Positions 1-8,468 of a DNA stretch of 64,000 nt are shown one piece after another. Each line of letters begins with the position of its first letter. Position 1 is the first letter of the stretch. Made by a program: the position numbers and the translations under genes. The notes under the pieces were generated by a model that saw only the letters and a list, made by a program, of their open reading frames with translations, did no database searches and was not told the origin of the DNA. Source of the DNA: Roseibium aquae (GTDB taxonomy: Bacteria; Pseudomonadota; Alphaproteobacteria; Rhizobiales; Stappiaceae); the NCBI RefSeq assembly GCF_008711285.1, contig NZ_VXDC01000001.1, forward strand, positions 186,001 to 250,000, in the 5' to 3' direction.

Positions 1-875
1 TTGCCAAGGGAAAGTGCCAGAGCATCCTGCGGCAGGCCGATCAGGGCAGTGCGCATGCGTTTTTGCAACCCAGTTTGCAGCAGGATCGCCAGCAGGGCGA
101 CCGCTGCCAGTATGACTGAGATCACCGCGACGTTCGGGAGAACGTCCGGTCCGAAACTGGCCAGCCTGCGCCACACCAGAACCGGCAGCGTTGTATAGCG
201 CGCCGGAATGCCGAGCATGGCATTGATCCCGAAATTTCCGAGCGCGGCCACAAACGACAAGGCAAACCCTGCCAGCAACGAGGGCGCCAAAAGCGGTAGG
301 GTGATCTTCCAAAGCATCCGGGAAGCGCCCGATCCGCAAACACGGGCTGCGTCGGAAAGCTCCCGGGGGAAGGATCTCAAAGCGGCGCGCACCAAAAGGA
401 ACACCAGGGGGCTGTGCTGCAAGGTCAAAAGAAGCACCAAACCCTCCCGCGAGTACAGCGGATGTGTCGAACCAATTTCCGGCGCGATACCGAACCACTG
501 AAGAACCTGGCTCCCCGGTCCAAGTGCCTGGATCCACGCAATCGCCGTGACATGCGGTGGTATCATCATCGGCAGGAGAATGAGAAAGACCAGAATACCT
601 TTCGCGCGGACATTCGTGAGACCGATGATCAGCGCGAGAGCGGTGCCCAGAACCGTCGCGCACAGAGCAGACAAAGTGCTGCTTTCAATGGAGTTCCAGA
701 GGGCTTGTTGAACCGAACGGCTGTTCAGGGCTTCCAACAGCGGGGTCAGTGTGAATCCGCCGGTGCCGGTCAGACCGATTTTGAACAAAAGCAAGAGCGG
801 CAGCCCGCAAATCAGGGTGGCTCCAGCCACGACAAGGCCAAGCGAAACGGTTTCTGCCGAAAAAGAAGCGCGCAA
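1..875 (-). CDS. ABC transporter permease (FbpB/ThiP-type), 3' end outside window
   Basis: Inner-membrane permease of the importer whose binding protein lies just upstream (955-1935). Read on the minus strand, the frame is open from about 875 to the window edge and gives alternating hydrophobic segments. A typical EAA loop is visible around 280-370 (residues reading PRELSDAARVCG, then LPLLAP). Only the first ~290 residues are present; families of this type are often ~550 residues with two permease halves. The start is uncertain. The frame allows a TTG at 873-875, but a better-placed ATG at 901-903, inside the intercistronic hairpin, reads a different frame that would join this one only if one T of the T5 run at 860-864 were absent. 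Substrate is not decided by sequence. Confidence 0.85.
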   Translation of the reverse strand, partial: MRASFSAETVSLGLVVAGATLICGLPLLLLFKIGLTGTGGFTLTPLLEALNSRSVQQALWNSIESSTLSALCATVLGTALALIIGLTNVRAKGILVFLILLPMMIPPHVTAIAWIQALGPGSQVLQWFGIAPEIGSTHPLYSREGLVLLLTLQHSPLVFLLVRAALRSFPRELSDAARVCGSGASRMLWKITLPLLAPSLLAGFALSFVAALGNFGINAMLGIPARYTTLPVLVWRRLASFGPDVLPNVAVISVILAAVALLAILLQTGLQKRMRTALIGLPQDALALSLG

Positions 876-900
876 GGGATCGGGTGTCCGGAATAGGTGG

Positions 901-927
901 CATCCCGGCCAATGACTGGCCGGGATG
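901..927 (-). promoter_or_regulatory. intercistronic stem-loop after binding-protein gene
   Basis: Perfect 11-bp inverted repeat (CATCCCGGCCA / TGGCCGGGATG) with a 5-nt loop, 27 bases after the stop codon of the substrate-binding protein and before the permease. No T tract follows, so it is more likely an mRNA-stabilising or partial attenuation structure than a full terminator. The same arrangement recurs after the other binding-protein genes in this window. Confidence 0.7.
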
Positions 928-954
928 GATGTTGCGGTTGAATGCCGTTGGTGT

Positions 955-1935
955 TTAGCCGCCGAAAATCTCGGAGAACTTGAGCTTGTTCGCTTGATCC
1001 TTGGCAAGCGCTTCGGCGGGATCGAACTCCATCAACTTGATCTGATCGCGGGCTGGAAAGCCTTCGGGCGGAGCGATGTCCGGATGGGCCGCCAGGTAGC
1101 CCTGGCTGGCGGCAAGCTGCTGTCCCTCAGCGGACAGGAGAAAGTCAACGAACGCCTTGGCTGCATCCGGGTTTTGGGCGGTCGAAAGAATCCCGACCGG
1201 CTCGGTCACGGCGGACACGCCTTCTTCCGGGAACACGAACTCGACTGGCGCGCCATCCAGCTTGCTGCGGATCGGGAGGAAGTCGACCACGAAGCCGTAG
1301 AGCTTCTCTCCACCGGCAACCGCCTTGTATGTTCCACCGTTCCCGCCTTGCGGGTTGGCCCCTTGCTCGAACAGGGCCTCATAATAGGCCCAACCGAGCT
1401 CCGGGTTTGAGGTGAGGGCCGTCATGTGAATCGTTGCCGCGCCGGAGGTGAGCGGCGACGGCATGGCGATTTTGCCTTTGGCTTCTTCCTTCAAGAGATC
1501 CTTGTAGGAAGTTGGCTTCATCGGAGCATTGGTGTTGTAGACGATGCCCGTGGTGATCAGTTTGGTCGAAAAGTAAGTCTTGCCGGGATCCATGATCGCC
1601 GGATCGTAGGCCGAAATGTCCGCATCTTCATGGGCCATCAATCGCCCTTCCGCTTTCAGGCTTTCCATGGTGACCATGTCGGCGATGAGGAGGACGTCCG
1701 GCTTCGGGGCTCCCGCTTCAAACTCCGCGCGCAGTTTCGCCATGATTTTGGTGGTGCCGTCGCGGACCCATTCGACCTCAACACCCGGATGCTTTGCCAT
1801 GAAAGCATCAACGGTCTGCTGTGCATCCTGGTTGGGCTGGGATGTGTAGAGAACAAGCTTGCCGGAAACATCGGCCGCCAACGCCGAGGCGGATGTCGCA
1901 ACCAGAAGGCCGGCTGCAATCAGGAATTTTTTCAT
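955..1935 (-). CDS. periplasmic substrate-binding protein, iron(III)/2-aminoethylphosphonate type
   Basis: 326-residue secreted binding protein. Residues 1-20 form a signal peptide with a signal-peptidase site after SASALA. The mature part starts with the VLYTSQPNQDAQQTV pattern of the Fe3+/phosphonate/thiamine binding-protein class, followed by DGTTKIMAKL and PDVLLIAD; the C-terminal AFVDFLLSAEGQQL motif is also typical. The ATG at 1933-1935 is chosen because the signal peptide begins there and AAAGGATTAG lies just upstream; a longer frame running to 2082 would bury the signal peptide. The permease follows after a hairpin. The family transports ferric iron, 2-aminoethylphosphonate or related anions. 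Similarity to phosphonate-type members is my impression; the ligand is not proven. Confidence 0.85.
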   Translation of the reverse strand: MKKFLIAAGLLVATSASALAADVSGKLVLYTSQPNQDAQQTVDAFMAKHPGVEVEWVRDGTTKIMAKLRAEFEAGAPKPDVLLIADMVTMESLKAEGRLMAHEDADISAYDPAIMDPGKTYFSTKLITTGIVYNTNAPMKPTSYKDLLKEEAKGKIAMPSPLTSGAATIHMTALTSNPELGWAYYEALFEQGANPQGGNGGTYKAVAGGEKLYGFVVDFLPIRSKLDGAPVEFVFPEEGVSAVTEPVGILSTAQNPDAAKAFVDFLLSAEGQQLAASQGYLAAHPDIAPPEGFPARDQIKLMEFDPAEALAKDQANKLKFSEIFGG

Positions 1936-2054
1936 GCCACTAATCCTTTTGCGATGGGCCGCAGGAGAAGGCTGCGGTCGTCCGTGACCTATCAACAATT
2001 CATGACAGTTTTTTTCAGGATTTCCGTAATTCGACGGATGCGTTTGCTGTGAGC

Positions 2055-2080
2055 GGCCGGCGCAAGCAATTGCGCTGGCC
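2055..2080. promoter_or_regulatory. inverted repeat in divergent promoter region (possible operator)
   Basis: Arms GGCCGGCGCAA (2055-2065) and TTGCGCTGGCC (2070-2080), 10 of 11 bases complementary, 4-nt spacer. It lies between the divergent binding-protein gene (start 1935) and the 6-phosphogluconate dehydrogenase gene (start 2147), so it could be a regulator site shared by both or a leader hairpin. No regulator gene is adjacent. Confidence 0.35.
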
Positions 2081-2146
2081 ACAAGGGTCCGCTATTCGGA
2101 CGCTTATCTGTCGCCCAATTTAATCGATTGAAAGAAAGGATCCTTC

Positions 2147-3577
2147 ATGCCTCATCCGATAGTCCAAGAGCATGCCGAAATTGGTCTGATCGGTTTGGGG
2201 ACCATGGGCCGCAATCTTGCCCTCAACATTGCCGAAAACGGCTATCGGATCGCTGTATTCAACCGTACCGCGCAGAGGACAGACCAGTTTGTCGCCAAGG
2301 CCGGCGATCTGGCGGAGCGGCTTGTGCCATCCCGGACGATCGAGGAGTTCGTCGCGTCCATCAAGCCGCCGCGGGCCATAATCCTCATGGTTCCCGCAGG
2401 TGAGGCTGTTGACGCGCAGATCCAGGTTTTACGCCCGCTTCTGGATCCGGAGGATCTGATCATCGACGCAGGCAACGCGAACTATCACGACACCAACCGC
2501 CGGGCCGCGACGGCCTTGTCAGGGGGCCCGCATTTCATGGGAATTGGGGTATCTGGCGGCGAACAAGGCGCGCGTTTCGGACCGTCGATCATGGCAGGCG
2601 GCGACAGATCCGCCTTCGCCAGGGTTCAACCGCTCCTTGAAGCGATCTCGGCCAAATTCGAAAACGTGCCTTGCGCCGCCTGGCTTGGTGAGGCGGGAGC
2701 GGGGCATCTGGTCAAGACCGTTCACAACGGGATCGAATATGCCGACATGCAAATGATCGCCGAAGTCTACGGCATCATGCGTGATGGTTTGAAACTGGAC
2801 AATTCCGCGGTTGCGGATGTGTTTGACGGCTGGAACCAGGGTGTCTTGCAGTCATATCTGATCGAAATCTCGGCCGAAGTGTCCCGCACCCGCGACCCGG
2901 ACACCGGCAGGCCGATGCTGGATGTGATCCTCGATCGTGCCGGCCAGAAGGGAACCGGCCGGTGGACGGCGATCGAAGCGCTGATGCTCGGGACGCCGGC
3001 AGGAACAATCGAAGCCGCAGTCGGAGCGCGCGGCATGTCGGCCCGCCTCGAAGAGCGCAAAGCCGGCGAAGCGGTGTTCGGTTCGGCGCCAAGACCTATC
3101 GCCCAAGGCTTGCTTGGACCTGAGGTGCTGGAACCGGCCCTGCTGGCGGGCAAGATCCTGTGCTATGCGCAAGGGTTCGATTTGATCTCGGCAGCAGCCC
3201 GGCAATATGGCTGGGCCATGCCGGTGCCCGAAATCGCCCGTGTTTGGCGGGCGGGCTGCATCATCCGCTCCGCACTCTTGAATGATATGGCATCGGCCCT
3301 TGAGGAACAGCCGGGCCGCAATCTCATCCTGGCGCCATTCTTCGCCGACACGCTCCGGCGGAGCGAGGACGGGCTGCGCAAAACCGTGGCCATGGCGACG
3401 CTCCACGGTTTACCGGTTCCTGCGCTGTCCGCCGCCTTGTCGTATTTCGATATCATGCGGACCGGCCGGTCCACCGCGAACATCATACAGGGTCAGCGCG
3501 ATTTCTTTGGCGCCCATGGATTTGAGCGCACCGATATGCCGGGAGACAGCTTCCATGGCCCATGGGCGATCGCCTAA
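2147..3577 (+). CDS. gnd: 6-phosphogluconate dehydrogenase, decarboxylating (NADP+)
   Basis: 476 residues, the normal length for the homodimeric long form. It catalyses oxidative decarboxylation of 6-phosphogluconate to ribulose 5-phosphate in the oxidative pentose phosphate pathway (cytoplasm). The N-terminal Rossmann fold has GLGTMG at 16-21 and the NADP-binding NRT turn at about 39-41. The substrate and catalytic stretch shows GNANYHDT, GVSGGEQGAR and the signature AGHLVKTVHNGIEYADMQ with the catalytic lysine. GTGRWT opens the helical C-terminal half. AGGATCC precedes the ATG at a suitable distance. It is monocistronic: divergent from the binding-protein gene and convergent with the next operon across a strong hairpin terminator. 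Confidence 0.97.
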   Translation: MPHPIVQEHAEIGLIGLGTMGRNLALNIAENGYRIAVFNRTAQRTDQFVAKAGDLAERLVPSRTIEEFVASIKPPRAIILMVPAGEAVDAQIQVLRPLLDPEDLIIDAGNANYHDTNRRAATALSGGPHFMGIGVSGGEQGARFGPSIMAGGDRSAFARVQPLLEAISAKFENVPCAAWLGEAGAGHLVKTVHNGIEYADMQMIAEVYGIMRDGLKLDNSAVADVFDGWNQGVLQSYLIEISAEVSRTRDPDTGRPMLDVILDRAGQKGTGRWTAIEALMLGTPAGTIEAAVGARGMSARLEERKAGEAVFGSAPRPIAQGLLGPEVLEPALLAGKILCYAQGFDLISAAARQYGWAMPVPEIARVWRAGCIIRSALLNDMASALEEQPGRNLILAPFFADTLRRSEDGLRKTVAMATLHGLPVPALSAALSYFDIMRTGRSTANIIQGQRDFFGAHGFERTDMPGDSFHGPWAIA

Positions 3578-3585
3578 CACAGGCA

Positions 3586-3621
3586 CACGGGACAGGCAGC
3601 TTCCCGCGCGCCTGTCCCGTG
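3586..3621. terminator. bidirectional terminator hairpin between convergent genes
   Basis: Perfect 12-bp stem, CACGGGACAGGC (3586-3597) pairing with GCCTGTCCCGTG (3610-3621), with a 12-nt loop, filling the 51-base gap between gnd and the convergent TIM-barrel gene. No strong T tract follows on either side, so termination may be only partial. Confidence 0.7.
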
Positions 3622-3628
3622 GTAGTGT

Positions 3629-4447
3629 TCATTGTGCGAGGCCAAGGGCTTTCATTGCATCAATCGATTGTCTGATCTGACTGTGGTCGCGCAACTCGAT
3701 GATCAGCCGCGGATTGCTGGTCGCCGCAGTAAGGGCTGCGAATACCGATGGCCAGTTGATCGTGCCTTCGCCGAGGGACCAGTGGCGATCCGCATACCCA
3801 TCCGCGTCCTGCAAATGCACATGGTGCAGGCGGTTGCCGGCAAGTTTGACGAAGTAGTCGACCGGAGGCGCACCGGTGCTGCCATGCGCATAGTGGGCAT
3901 GGCCGGTGTCGACGGAAAGGCCGACAGACGGCGACTGGAAGCTGTCGGCGAGTTTCAGGCGGTCATTGGGGTCCTTGTCCTCGATGTTCTCGATCACGAG
4001 CATGCAGCCGATGTCCTCGGCCTGCTTAACGGCCTCCCCCATGCTCAGATGGCAGAGTTCGATTTTCCGTTCTTTGCCGCGCTCATAATTGTCGAGATTG
4101 TTGAAGTCCCATGTGGAAAACGGGCTGTGAACGACCATGTGGGTCGCCCTGATCGCGGCGCATATATCCAGGGCTTGCTTGAGGCGTTTCTTGACGATTG
4201 TCCGGACATCCGGGTCGACGGTGTCCAAGGCGAACCCCCAAAATGGCCCGTGGATGCCGATCCGGCCTTCATGGCCGTCAAGCACCGTTTTGCTGCGGGC
4301 AATGGCGTCCGCTGCGCCGGAGTTCAGCAGGTCTGCGTTGATGAAGTCCTGGATCTCCACATCTCTGGGGAGCTCTCTCATGAGCTCCCGGTTCATCTCG
4401 TAGGTGTCGAGCGTCAAGGCCGCGCCGAGGATCGGAGGATGGGTCAT
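3629..4447 (-). CDS. sugar phosphate isomerase/epimerase-like TIM-barrel protein
   Basis: 272-residue protein of the AP-endonuclease-2-like TIM-barrel superfamily (xylose isomerase-like). The expected metal-site elements appear in order: an HGPFWG strand, MVVHSPFS, VIENIED with the first metal-binding Glu, SVDTGHAHYAHG, HVHLQDADG, and IIELR near the C terminus. These proteins isomerise or epimerise sugars or cyclitols, or act as hydrolases; the substrate cannot be read from sequence. It is last of three genes transcribed leftwards (VOC protein, hydroxyacid dehydrogenase, this gene) with an 81-base gap upstream, so it may be co-transcribed or have its own promoter. A role in sugar-acid catabolism next to gnd is inference. 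Confidence 0.85.
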   Translation of the reverse strand: MTHPPILGAALTLDTYEMNRELMRELPRDVEIQDFINADLLNSGAADAIARSKTVLDGHEGRIGIHGPFWGFALDTVDPDVRTIVKKRLKQALDICAAIRATHMVVHSPFSTWDFNNLDNYERGKERKIELCHLSMGEAVKQAEDIGCMLVIENIEDKDPNDRLKLADSFQSPSVGLSVDTGHAHYAHGSTGAPPVDYFVKLAGNRLHHVHLQDADGYADRHWSLGEGTINWPSVFAALTAATSNPRLIIELRDHSQIRQSIDAMKALGLAQ

Positions 4448-4528
4448 TTGGCACCGTCGGGGTCAGGGTCAATCGGCAGGTTTCAGACCACTTAGTCTGC
4501 CATGGATTACAGTATGACGACGCCTGCC

Positions 4529-5476
4529 TCAGTAGCCACGGCTATGGTCCACATGGTCGGGAATGGCGCCGGTCTCCAGGTAGGTCCGGATGTTGCGTGC
4601 CAGCAGCCGGCAGGCCGTTTCCGGGATGGTCGGGGCCGAAATATGCGGCAGAACAGTGATTTTCGGATGGGACCAAAGCGGACTGGAGGCCGGCAGGGGT
4701 TCCTCGTCGAACACGTCCAGAACCGCATGATCCAGATGGCCGCGATCCAGTTCCTGCAAAAGCGACCTTGTGTCGATGATCGGACCGCGGGCAAAATTGA
4801 TCAGGCTAGCGCCCTTCGGCAAAGACTTGAGGGCATCTGTGTTCAATAGTTCCCGGGTTTGCGCTGTCAGCGGAACAAGAACGACTGCAATATCCGTGCG
4901 TTCCAATATGGACCGGAGCCCGGTGTCGCCATGCGCGGTATGAACACCGTTGAGGGTTCTGGGTGTCCGGCTCCAGCCTGCAACATCGAAGCCGTTATCC
5001 ATTAAACGCAGCGCGGCTGCAGTGCCGAGCCGGCCGAGCCCCAAAACGCTCACCCGCCGCTGATGCGGCAAACGCAACCGGTGTTCCAGCCAGAGCCCCA
5101 CGCGTTGCTGCTGGGCATATCGCGGCATGTCGCGGTGCAGGTACAACGTCCAGGCAAGAACGGCCTCAGCCATTGTTTCGGCCATTTGGGGATCGGTCAT
5201 GCGGACGATCTTGGGGCCATCCTCCGGCAACTCGGCGGTCAAGCGTTCCACGCCGGCCCACAGGCTGTGCACCCATTCCAGGGCCGGAAGCCTTCTCAGA
5301 TCCCGAACGTCCGGATTGGCCACGATCGCCACCTTCGCCGCGGCGGCCTCAGCGGGCGACAGGTGTTCCAAGTGCTTGACACTGGCTATTGTCCGCAAGG
5401 CTTTGGGCAGTTCAGTAAGCCAAACGTCCTGTTCGGCCGGTCCCGCGCTGGAGACAAAGGGCACCACAGGCTTCAT
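4529..5476 (-). CDS. D-2-hydroxyacid dehydrogenase, glyoxylate/hydroxypyruvate reductase A-like
   Basis: 315-residue NAD(P)H-dependent dehydrogenase that should reduce a 2-oxoacid such as glyoxylate or hydroxypyruvate, or oxidise the hydroxyacid. The coenzyme domain has SVLGLGRLGTAAA (GxGxxG), then a WSRTPR turn whose arginine suggests NADPH. The catalytic set is present: Arg in INFARGPIID, Glu in DVFDEEPLP, and His in VLPHISAPT. The length and WVHSLWAGV/MAEAVLAWTLYLHRDMPRY pattern match the GhrA branch. Its ATG overlaps the stop of the upstream VOC gene by 4 bases (ATGA), so the two are translationally coupled. The exact substrate is unknown. Confidence 0.9.
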   Translation of the reverse strand: MKPVVPFVSSAGPAEQDVWLTELPKALRTIASVKHLEHLSPAEAAAAKVAIVANPDVRDLRRLPALEWVHSLWAGVERLTAELPEDGPKIVRMTDPQMAETMAEAVLAWTLYLHRDMPRYAQQQRVGLWLEHRLRLPHQRRVSVLGLGRLGTAAALRLMDNGFDVAGWSRTPRTLNGVHTAHGDTGLRSILERTDIAVVLVPLTAQTRELLNTDALKSLPKGASLINFARGPIIDTRSLLQELDRGHLDHAVLDVFDEEPLPASSPLWSHPKITVLPHISAPTIPETACRLLARNIRTYLETGAIPDHVDHSRGY

Positions 5477-5886
5477 TGCGCAAAAATTCCGCTTTCGTCC
5501 CGAAAGCCTTTCACTTCGATCGGATTTCCGCTCGGATCCTTGAAAAACATCGTGCTTTGCTCCCCCGGCTCGCCCTGGAACCGGATCGTCGGTGCCATGA
5601 TGAAGTCAAGACCGGCGTCTTTGAGACGGTCCGCTAGCGAGGTCCAGCTGTCCATATCCAAAACCACACCGAGATGCGGCATCGGCACCATGTGCTCGCC
5701 GACCTTGCCGGTCAAACTCGTCTCAAACGGTTTTCCAAGGTGAAGGGAGATCTGGTGACCGAAGAAGTCGAAGTCCACCCAGCTGTCAGTACTGCGCCCC
5801 TCGCGGCAACCCAAAAGTCCTCCGTAGAAGGCTCGAGCTTCATCAAGGTCGTTGACATGATAGGCAAGGTGGAAAGCGGAGCGCAT
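5473..5886 (-). CDS. VOC-family (glyoxalase/dioxygenase fold) protein
   Basis: 137-residue single-domain vicinal-oxygen-chelate protein. HLAYHVNDLDEARAFYGGLLGC at the N terminus and MFFKDPSGNPIEVKGF at the C terminus are the two beta-alpha-beta modules. Candidate metal ligands are His5/His9-type residues, a His in HISLHLGKP and the Glu in NPIEVKGF. Members isomerise, cleave or detoxify small carbonyl compounds; the reaction here is not determined. It is the first gene of the leftward operon and overlaps the hydroxyacid dehydrogenase by 4 bases, suggesting a joint pathway. AGGAGATCCTC-like purines lie just upstream of the ATG. Confidence 0.85.
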   Translation of the reverse strand: MRSAFHLAYHVNDLDEARAFYGGLLGCREGRSTDSWVDFDFFGHQISLHLGKPFETSLTGKVGEHMVPMPHLGVVLDMDSWTSLADRLKDAGLDFIMAPTIRFQGEPGEQSTMFFKDPSGNPIEVKGFRDESGIFAQ

Positions 5887-6504
5887 GAGGATCTCCTGGT
5901 GCGGTCAGGGTTGAAAAGACTTGCCGCCATGTTCAGCGGCGTGGGCGTCTGGGCGGATAGGAGGCAGCTTCGTTCATTGGTCCGTCCCAATATCTTTTAT
6001 GAGGGGCCGGCCCTGTCATCAACACCGGGGCGGCATCGCTGAGGGTTTGCGAATCGTGGAATACCGGCATTTTATTCGTTAGATGACGCAAATTTGTCAG
6101 TTTATGTCGCAAATCGCGGTCTATGAGTATGATTCATGAGAGGTGACGCTAAATCACCCTTCAACTGTTGAACCTTCTGTCGCATAATGCAATGCTAGAT
6201 CTCGACAGGTTTGGCGATTGCGTGATTGAGTAGATTGAACTCTCAGGTGAATCGGCTGTCCTGGAAATATAGATGTTCACTGGGTGAAAAGGGCAAGTAT
6301 GCATTCGAAATCGGTCTTAAAAGTCAGTCTATTATTTCTATAGGCTGCCACAGATCTGGTTTTTCGTTTTGACAACTCTACACTCGTTCAAGCGCATTTG
6401 CGAATATTGATGAATTGGTTATGGGCTGTCGTGCGTGGGCGTCCTGACGACGCATGCCGGGCTGTTGCCCCGTGAACCAACCGACCAGAAACGGGAGTAC
6501 TGGA
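5887..6504. other. 618-base divergent intergenic region, no gene seen
   Basis: Lies between the VOC gene (-) and proX (+) and is clearly richer in A+T than its surroundings. Short direct repeats of the type GACGCAAAT/GTCGCAAAT occur at about 6085-6115. A TTGACA hexamer is at 6369-6374 without a convincing -10 at the usual spacing. The length suggests regulated, possibly osmotically controlled, promoters for proX, but no specific operator is recognised and no coding frame is convincing. Confidence 0.5.
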
Positions 6505-7497
6505 ATGAAAAAACTATTAGTAACCGTGGCCGCCACGGCCCTCACATTTGCTGCCGGTTCGGCGATGGCCGAGGAATGCGGCACCGTCACAATGGCGGAA
6601 ATGAATTGGGCTTCGGCCGGAGCAATCGCGAATATCGACAAGATCATTCTCGAAAACGGCTATGGCTGCCAGGTGGAGCTTGTGACCGGCGACACCATGC
6701 CGACGTTCACGTCCATGAACGAAAAAGGGGAGCCGGATATCGCGCCGGAGCTTTGGATCAACGCCGTCCGTGAGCCGCTCGACAACGCGGTCGCGGAGGG
6801 GTCGCTGATCATTGGCGGCGAAATCCTGAACGAGGGCGGTGTCGAGGGATTTTGGGTCCCAACCTACCTTGCGCAAGAGCACAACATCAAAACCGTCGAG
6901 GATGCTTTGGCGCGACCGGAACTTTTCCCCGGAGCCGAGGATGATACGAAAGGCGCGTGGTTTACCTGTCCGACCGGTTGGAATTGCCGCATCACGACCG
7001 GAAACCAGTTCCGGGCTTTCAATGCCGAGGAAAAGGGCTTTGAGCTTGTCGATTCAGGGTCGGCTGCCGGCCTTGATGGATCGCTGGCGCGCGCCTACGA
7101 GCGCGGCGATGGATGGCTGGGCTACTATTGGGCCCCTACAGCCATTTTGGGTAAATATGACATGACCTTGCTTGATATCGGTGCGCCGCACGACAAGGAG
7201 CATTGGGACAATTGCACAGTAATTGAAGATTGCCCGGACCCGAAGCCGAATGCCTGGGTGAAGTCCGAAGTCTTTACCGTTGTGACAGACGAGTTCGCTG
7301 AGAAGGCGGGCGTGGCGATGGACTATGTCAAGAAAAGGACCTGGGACAACCAGACCGCCGGCAAGGTGCTTGCCTGGATGCAGGACAATCAAGCCACAAA
7401 CGAAGACGGCGCGTACTATTTTCTCGAAAACTTCGAAGATGTCTGGACCAACTGGGTTCCGGAAGACGTCGCCGAGAAAGTCAAGGCCGCCCTTTAA
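6505..7497 (+). CDS. proX: glycine betaine/proline-type ABC transporter substrate-binding protein
   Basis: 330-residue periplasmic binding protein of the OpuAC family. A signal peptide covers residues 1-22 (cleavage after SAMA). The mature protein starts with CGTVTMAEMNWASAGAIANI, and several tryptophans (NWASAG, PELWINAV, GYYWAP) are available for the aromatic cage that holds quaternary ammonium ligands. Two Cys pairs (PTGWNCRI; NCTVIEDCPD) may form disulfides. The ATG at 6505 has GGGAG 8 bases upstream; the in-frame extension to 6454 lacks both SD and sense. Followed by permease and ATPase genes. The ligand is probably glycine betaine, proline betaine or choline; sequence alone does not separate them. 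Confidence 0.9.
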   Translation: MKKLLVTVAATALTFAAGSAMAEECGTVTMAEMNWASAGAIANIDKIILENGYGCQVELVTGDTMPTFTSMNEKGEPDIAPELWINAVREPLDNAVAEGSLIIGGEILNEGGVEGFWVPTYLAQEHNIKTVEDALARPELFPGAEDDTKGAWFTCPTGWNCRITTGNQFRAFNAEEKGFELVDSGSAAGLDGSLARAYERGDGWLGYYWAPTAILGKYDMTLLDIGAPHDKEHWDNCTVIEDCPDPKPNAWVKSEVFTVVTDEFAEKAGVAMDYVKKRTWDNQTAGKVLAWMQDNQATNEDGAYYFLENFEDVWTNWVPEDVAEKVKAAL

Positions 7498-7523
7498 GCT
7501 GTGTTAGGCTTGCAAGACACGAT

Positions 7524-7549
7524 CGGCTCCGTGCACCGGCACGGAGCCG
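7524..7549 (+). promoter_or_regulatory. intercistronic stem-loop between proX and proW
   Basis: Perfect 11-bp stem CGGCTCCGTGC / GCACGGAGCCG with an ACCG tetraloop, 26 bases after the proX stop and 34 before the permease start. There is no T tract. It probably protects the proX message from 3' decay or lowers read-through, raising binding protein over membrane subunits. Confidence 0.7.
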
Positions 7550-7583
7550 TCAAACATGAAACCAGCACCATCGGGGAAACAGG

Positions 7584-8468
7584 ATGGACCTAGTCGAATT
7601 CCCGTCGCTGAGCCGGGGTACACTTCGCGATATGCGGATCGCTATCGACGGAGCCTTCAGAGAGTTCACCAGGGCTTACGGCGAGACGCTTGAACAGATT
7701 TTCGAGCCGGTTGAAGACTTTCTTGTTTTTCTCGAAGGGCTTTTGATCGATTCGCCCTGGCCGATCGTGATCGCCGTTCTTGTCGGCTTGGTGTATCTGC
7801 TGAGCCGAGACGTCAAGATTTCTGTCGGGTCCTTCATCGCGCTGTTTTTGATCGGCGTGTTCGGCATGTGGGAAGACACCATGCGCACCATTGCGATGGT
7901 AAGCGTCTGCACGATGCTGGCTATCATATTGGGGATCCCGATCGGCATCTTGATGGCACGGTCCGATCGGGCGCAGGGCTTCGTGAATCCGGTTCTCGAT
8001 CTCATGCAGACCATGCCGAGTTTCGTGTACCTGATCCCGGTCGTCATGATATTCGGTTTGGGGAAGATTCCCGGCCTCATCGCGGTCGTGATCTATGCCA
8101 TTCCGCCCATGATCCGCCTGACCAACCTCGGCATTCGGCTGGTCGACCCGGATGTGCTGGAAGCCGCCGATGCCTTTGGTTCCAACGCACGGCAGAAACT
8201 TGTCAATGTGCAGCTTCCCCTGGCGCTCCCAACCATCATGGCCGGTATCAACCAAACCATCATGATGTCGCTGGCGATGGTCGTCGTCGCCTCGATGATT
8301 GGGGTGAGGGGGCTGGGGCAACCGGTGCTGAATGCCATCAACAACCAGTATTTCACCATGGGTGTGATGAACGGCCTCGCAATCGTGGCCATCGCCATCA
8401 TTTTCGACCGCGCTACACAGGCGTACGGAAAACGCCTGCAAAAGCATTCGGAGGTGGTTCATGGCTGA
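7584..8468 (+). CDS. proW: glycine betaine/proline-type ABC transporter permease
   Basis: 294-residue inner-membrane permease of the ProW/OpuAB family. An amphipathic N-terminal region of ~55 residues precedes the first hydrophobic helix (PIVIAVLVGLVYLL), and about six more transmembrane segments follow. The coupling loop LVDPDVLEAADAFGSNARQKLVNVQLPLALP carries the EAA-loop pattern contacting the ATPase. MMSLAMVVVASMIGVRGLG is the family's typical late segment. Its 3' end overlaps proV by 8 bases, so the two products are made together. Confidence 0.93.
   Translation: MDLVEFPSLSRGTLRDMRIAIDGAFREFTRAYGETLEQIFEPVEDFLVFLEGLLIDSPWPIVIAVLVGLVYLLSRDVKISVGSFIALFLIGVFGMWEDTMRTIAMVSVCTMLAIILGIPIGILMARSDRAQGFVNPVLDLMQTMPSFVYLIPVVMIFGLGKIPGLIAVVIYAIPPMIRLTNLGIRLVDPDVLEAADAFGSNARQKLVNVQLPLALPTIMAGINQTIMMSLAMVVVASMIGVRGLGQPVLNAINNQYFTMGVMNGLAIVAIAIIFDRATQAYGKRLQKHSEVVHG

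Noticed and set aside
955..2082. N-terminally extended binding-protein start at 2082
   Set aside because: It would place 49 non-secretory residues before an intact signal peptide and span the divergent promoter; the ATG at 1935 has a proper SD.
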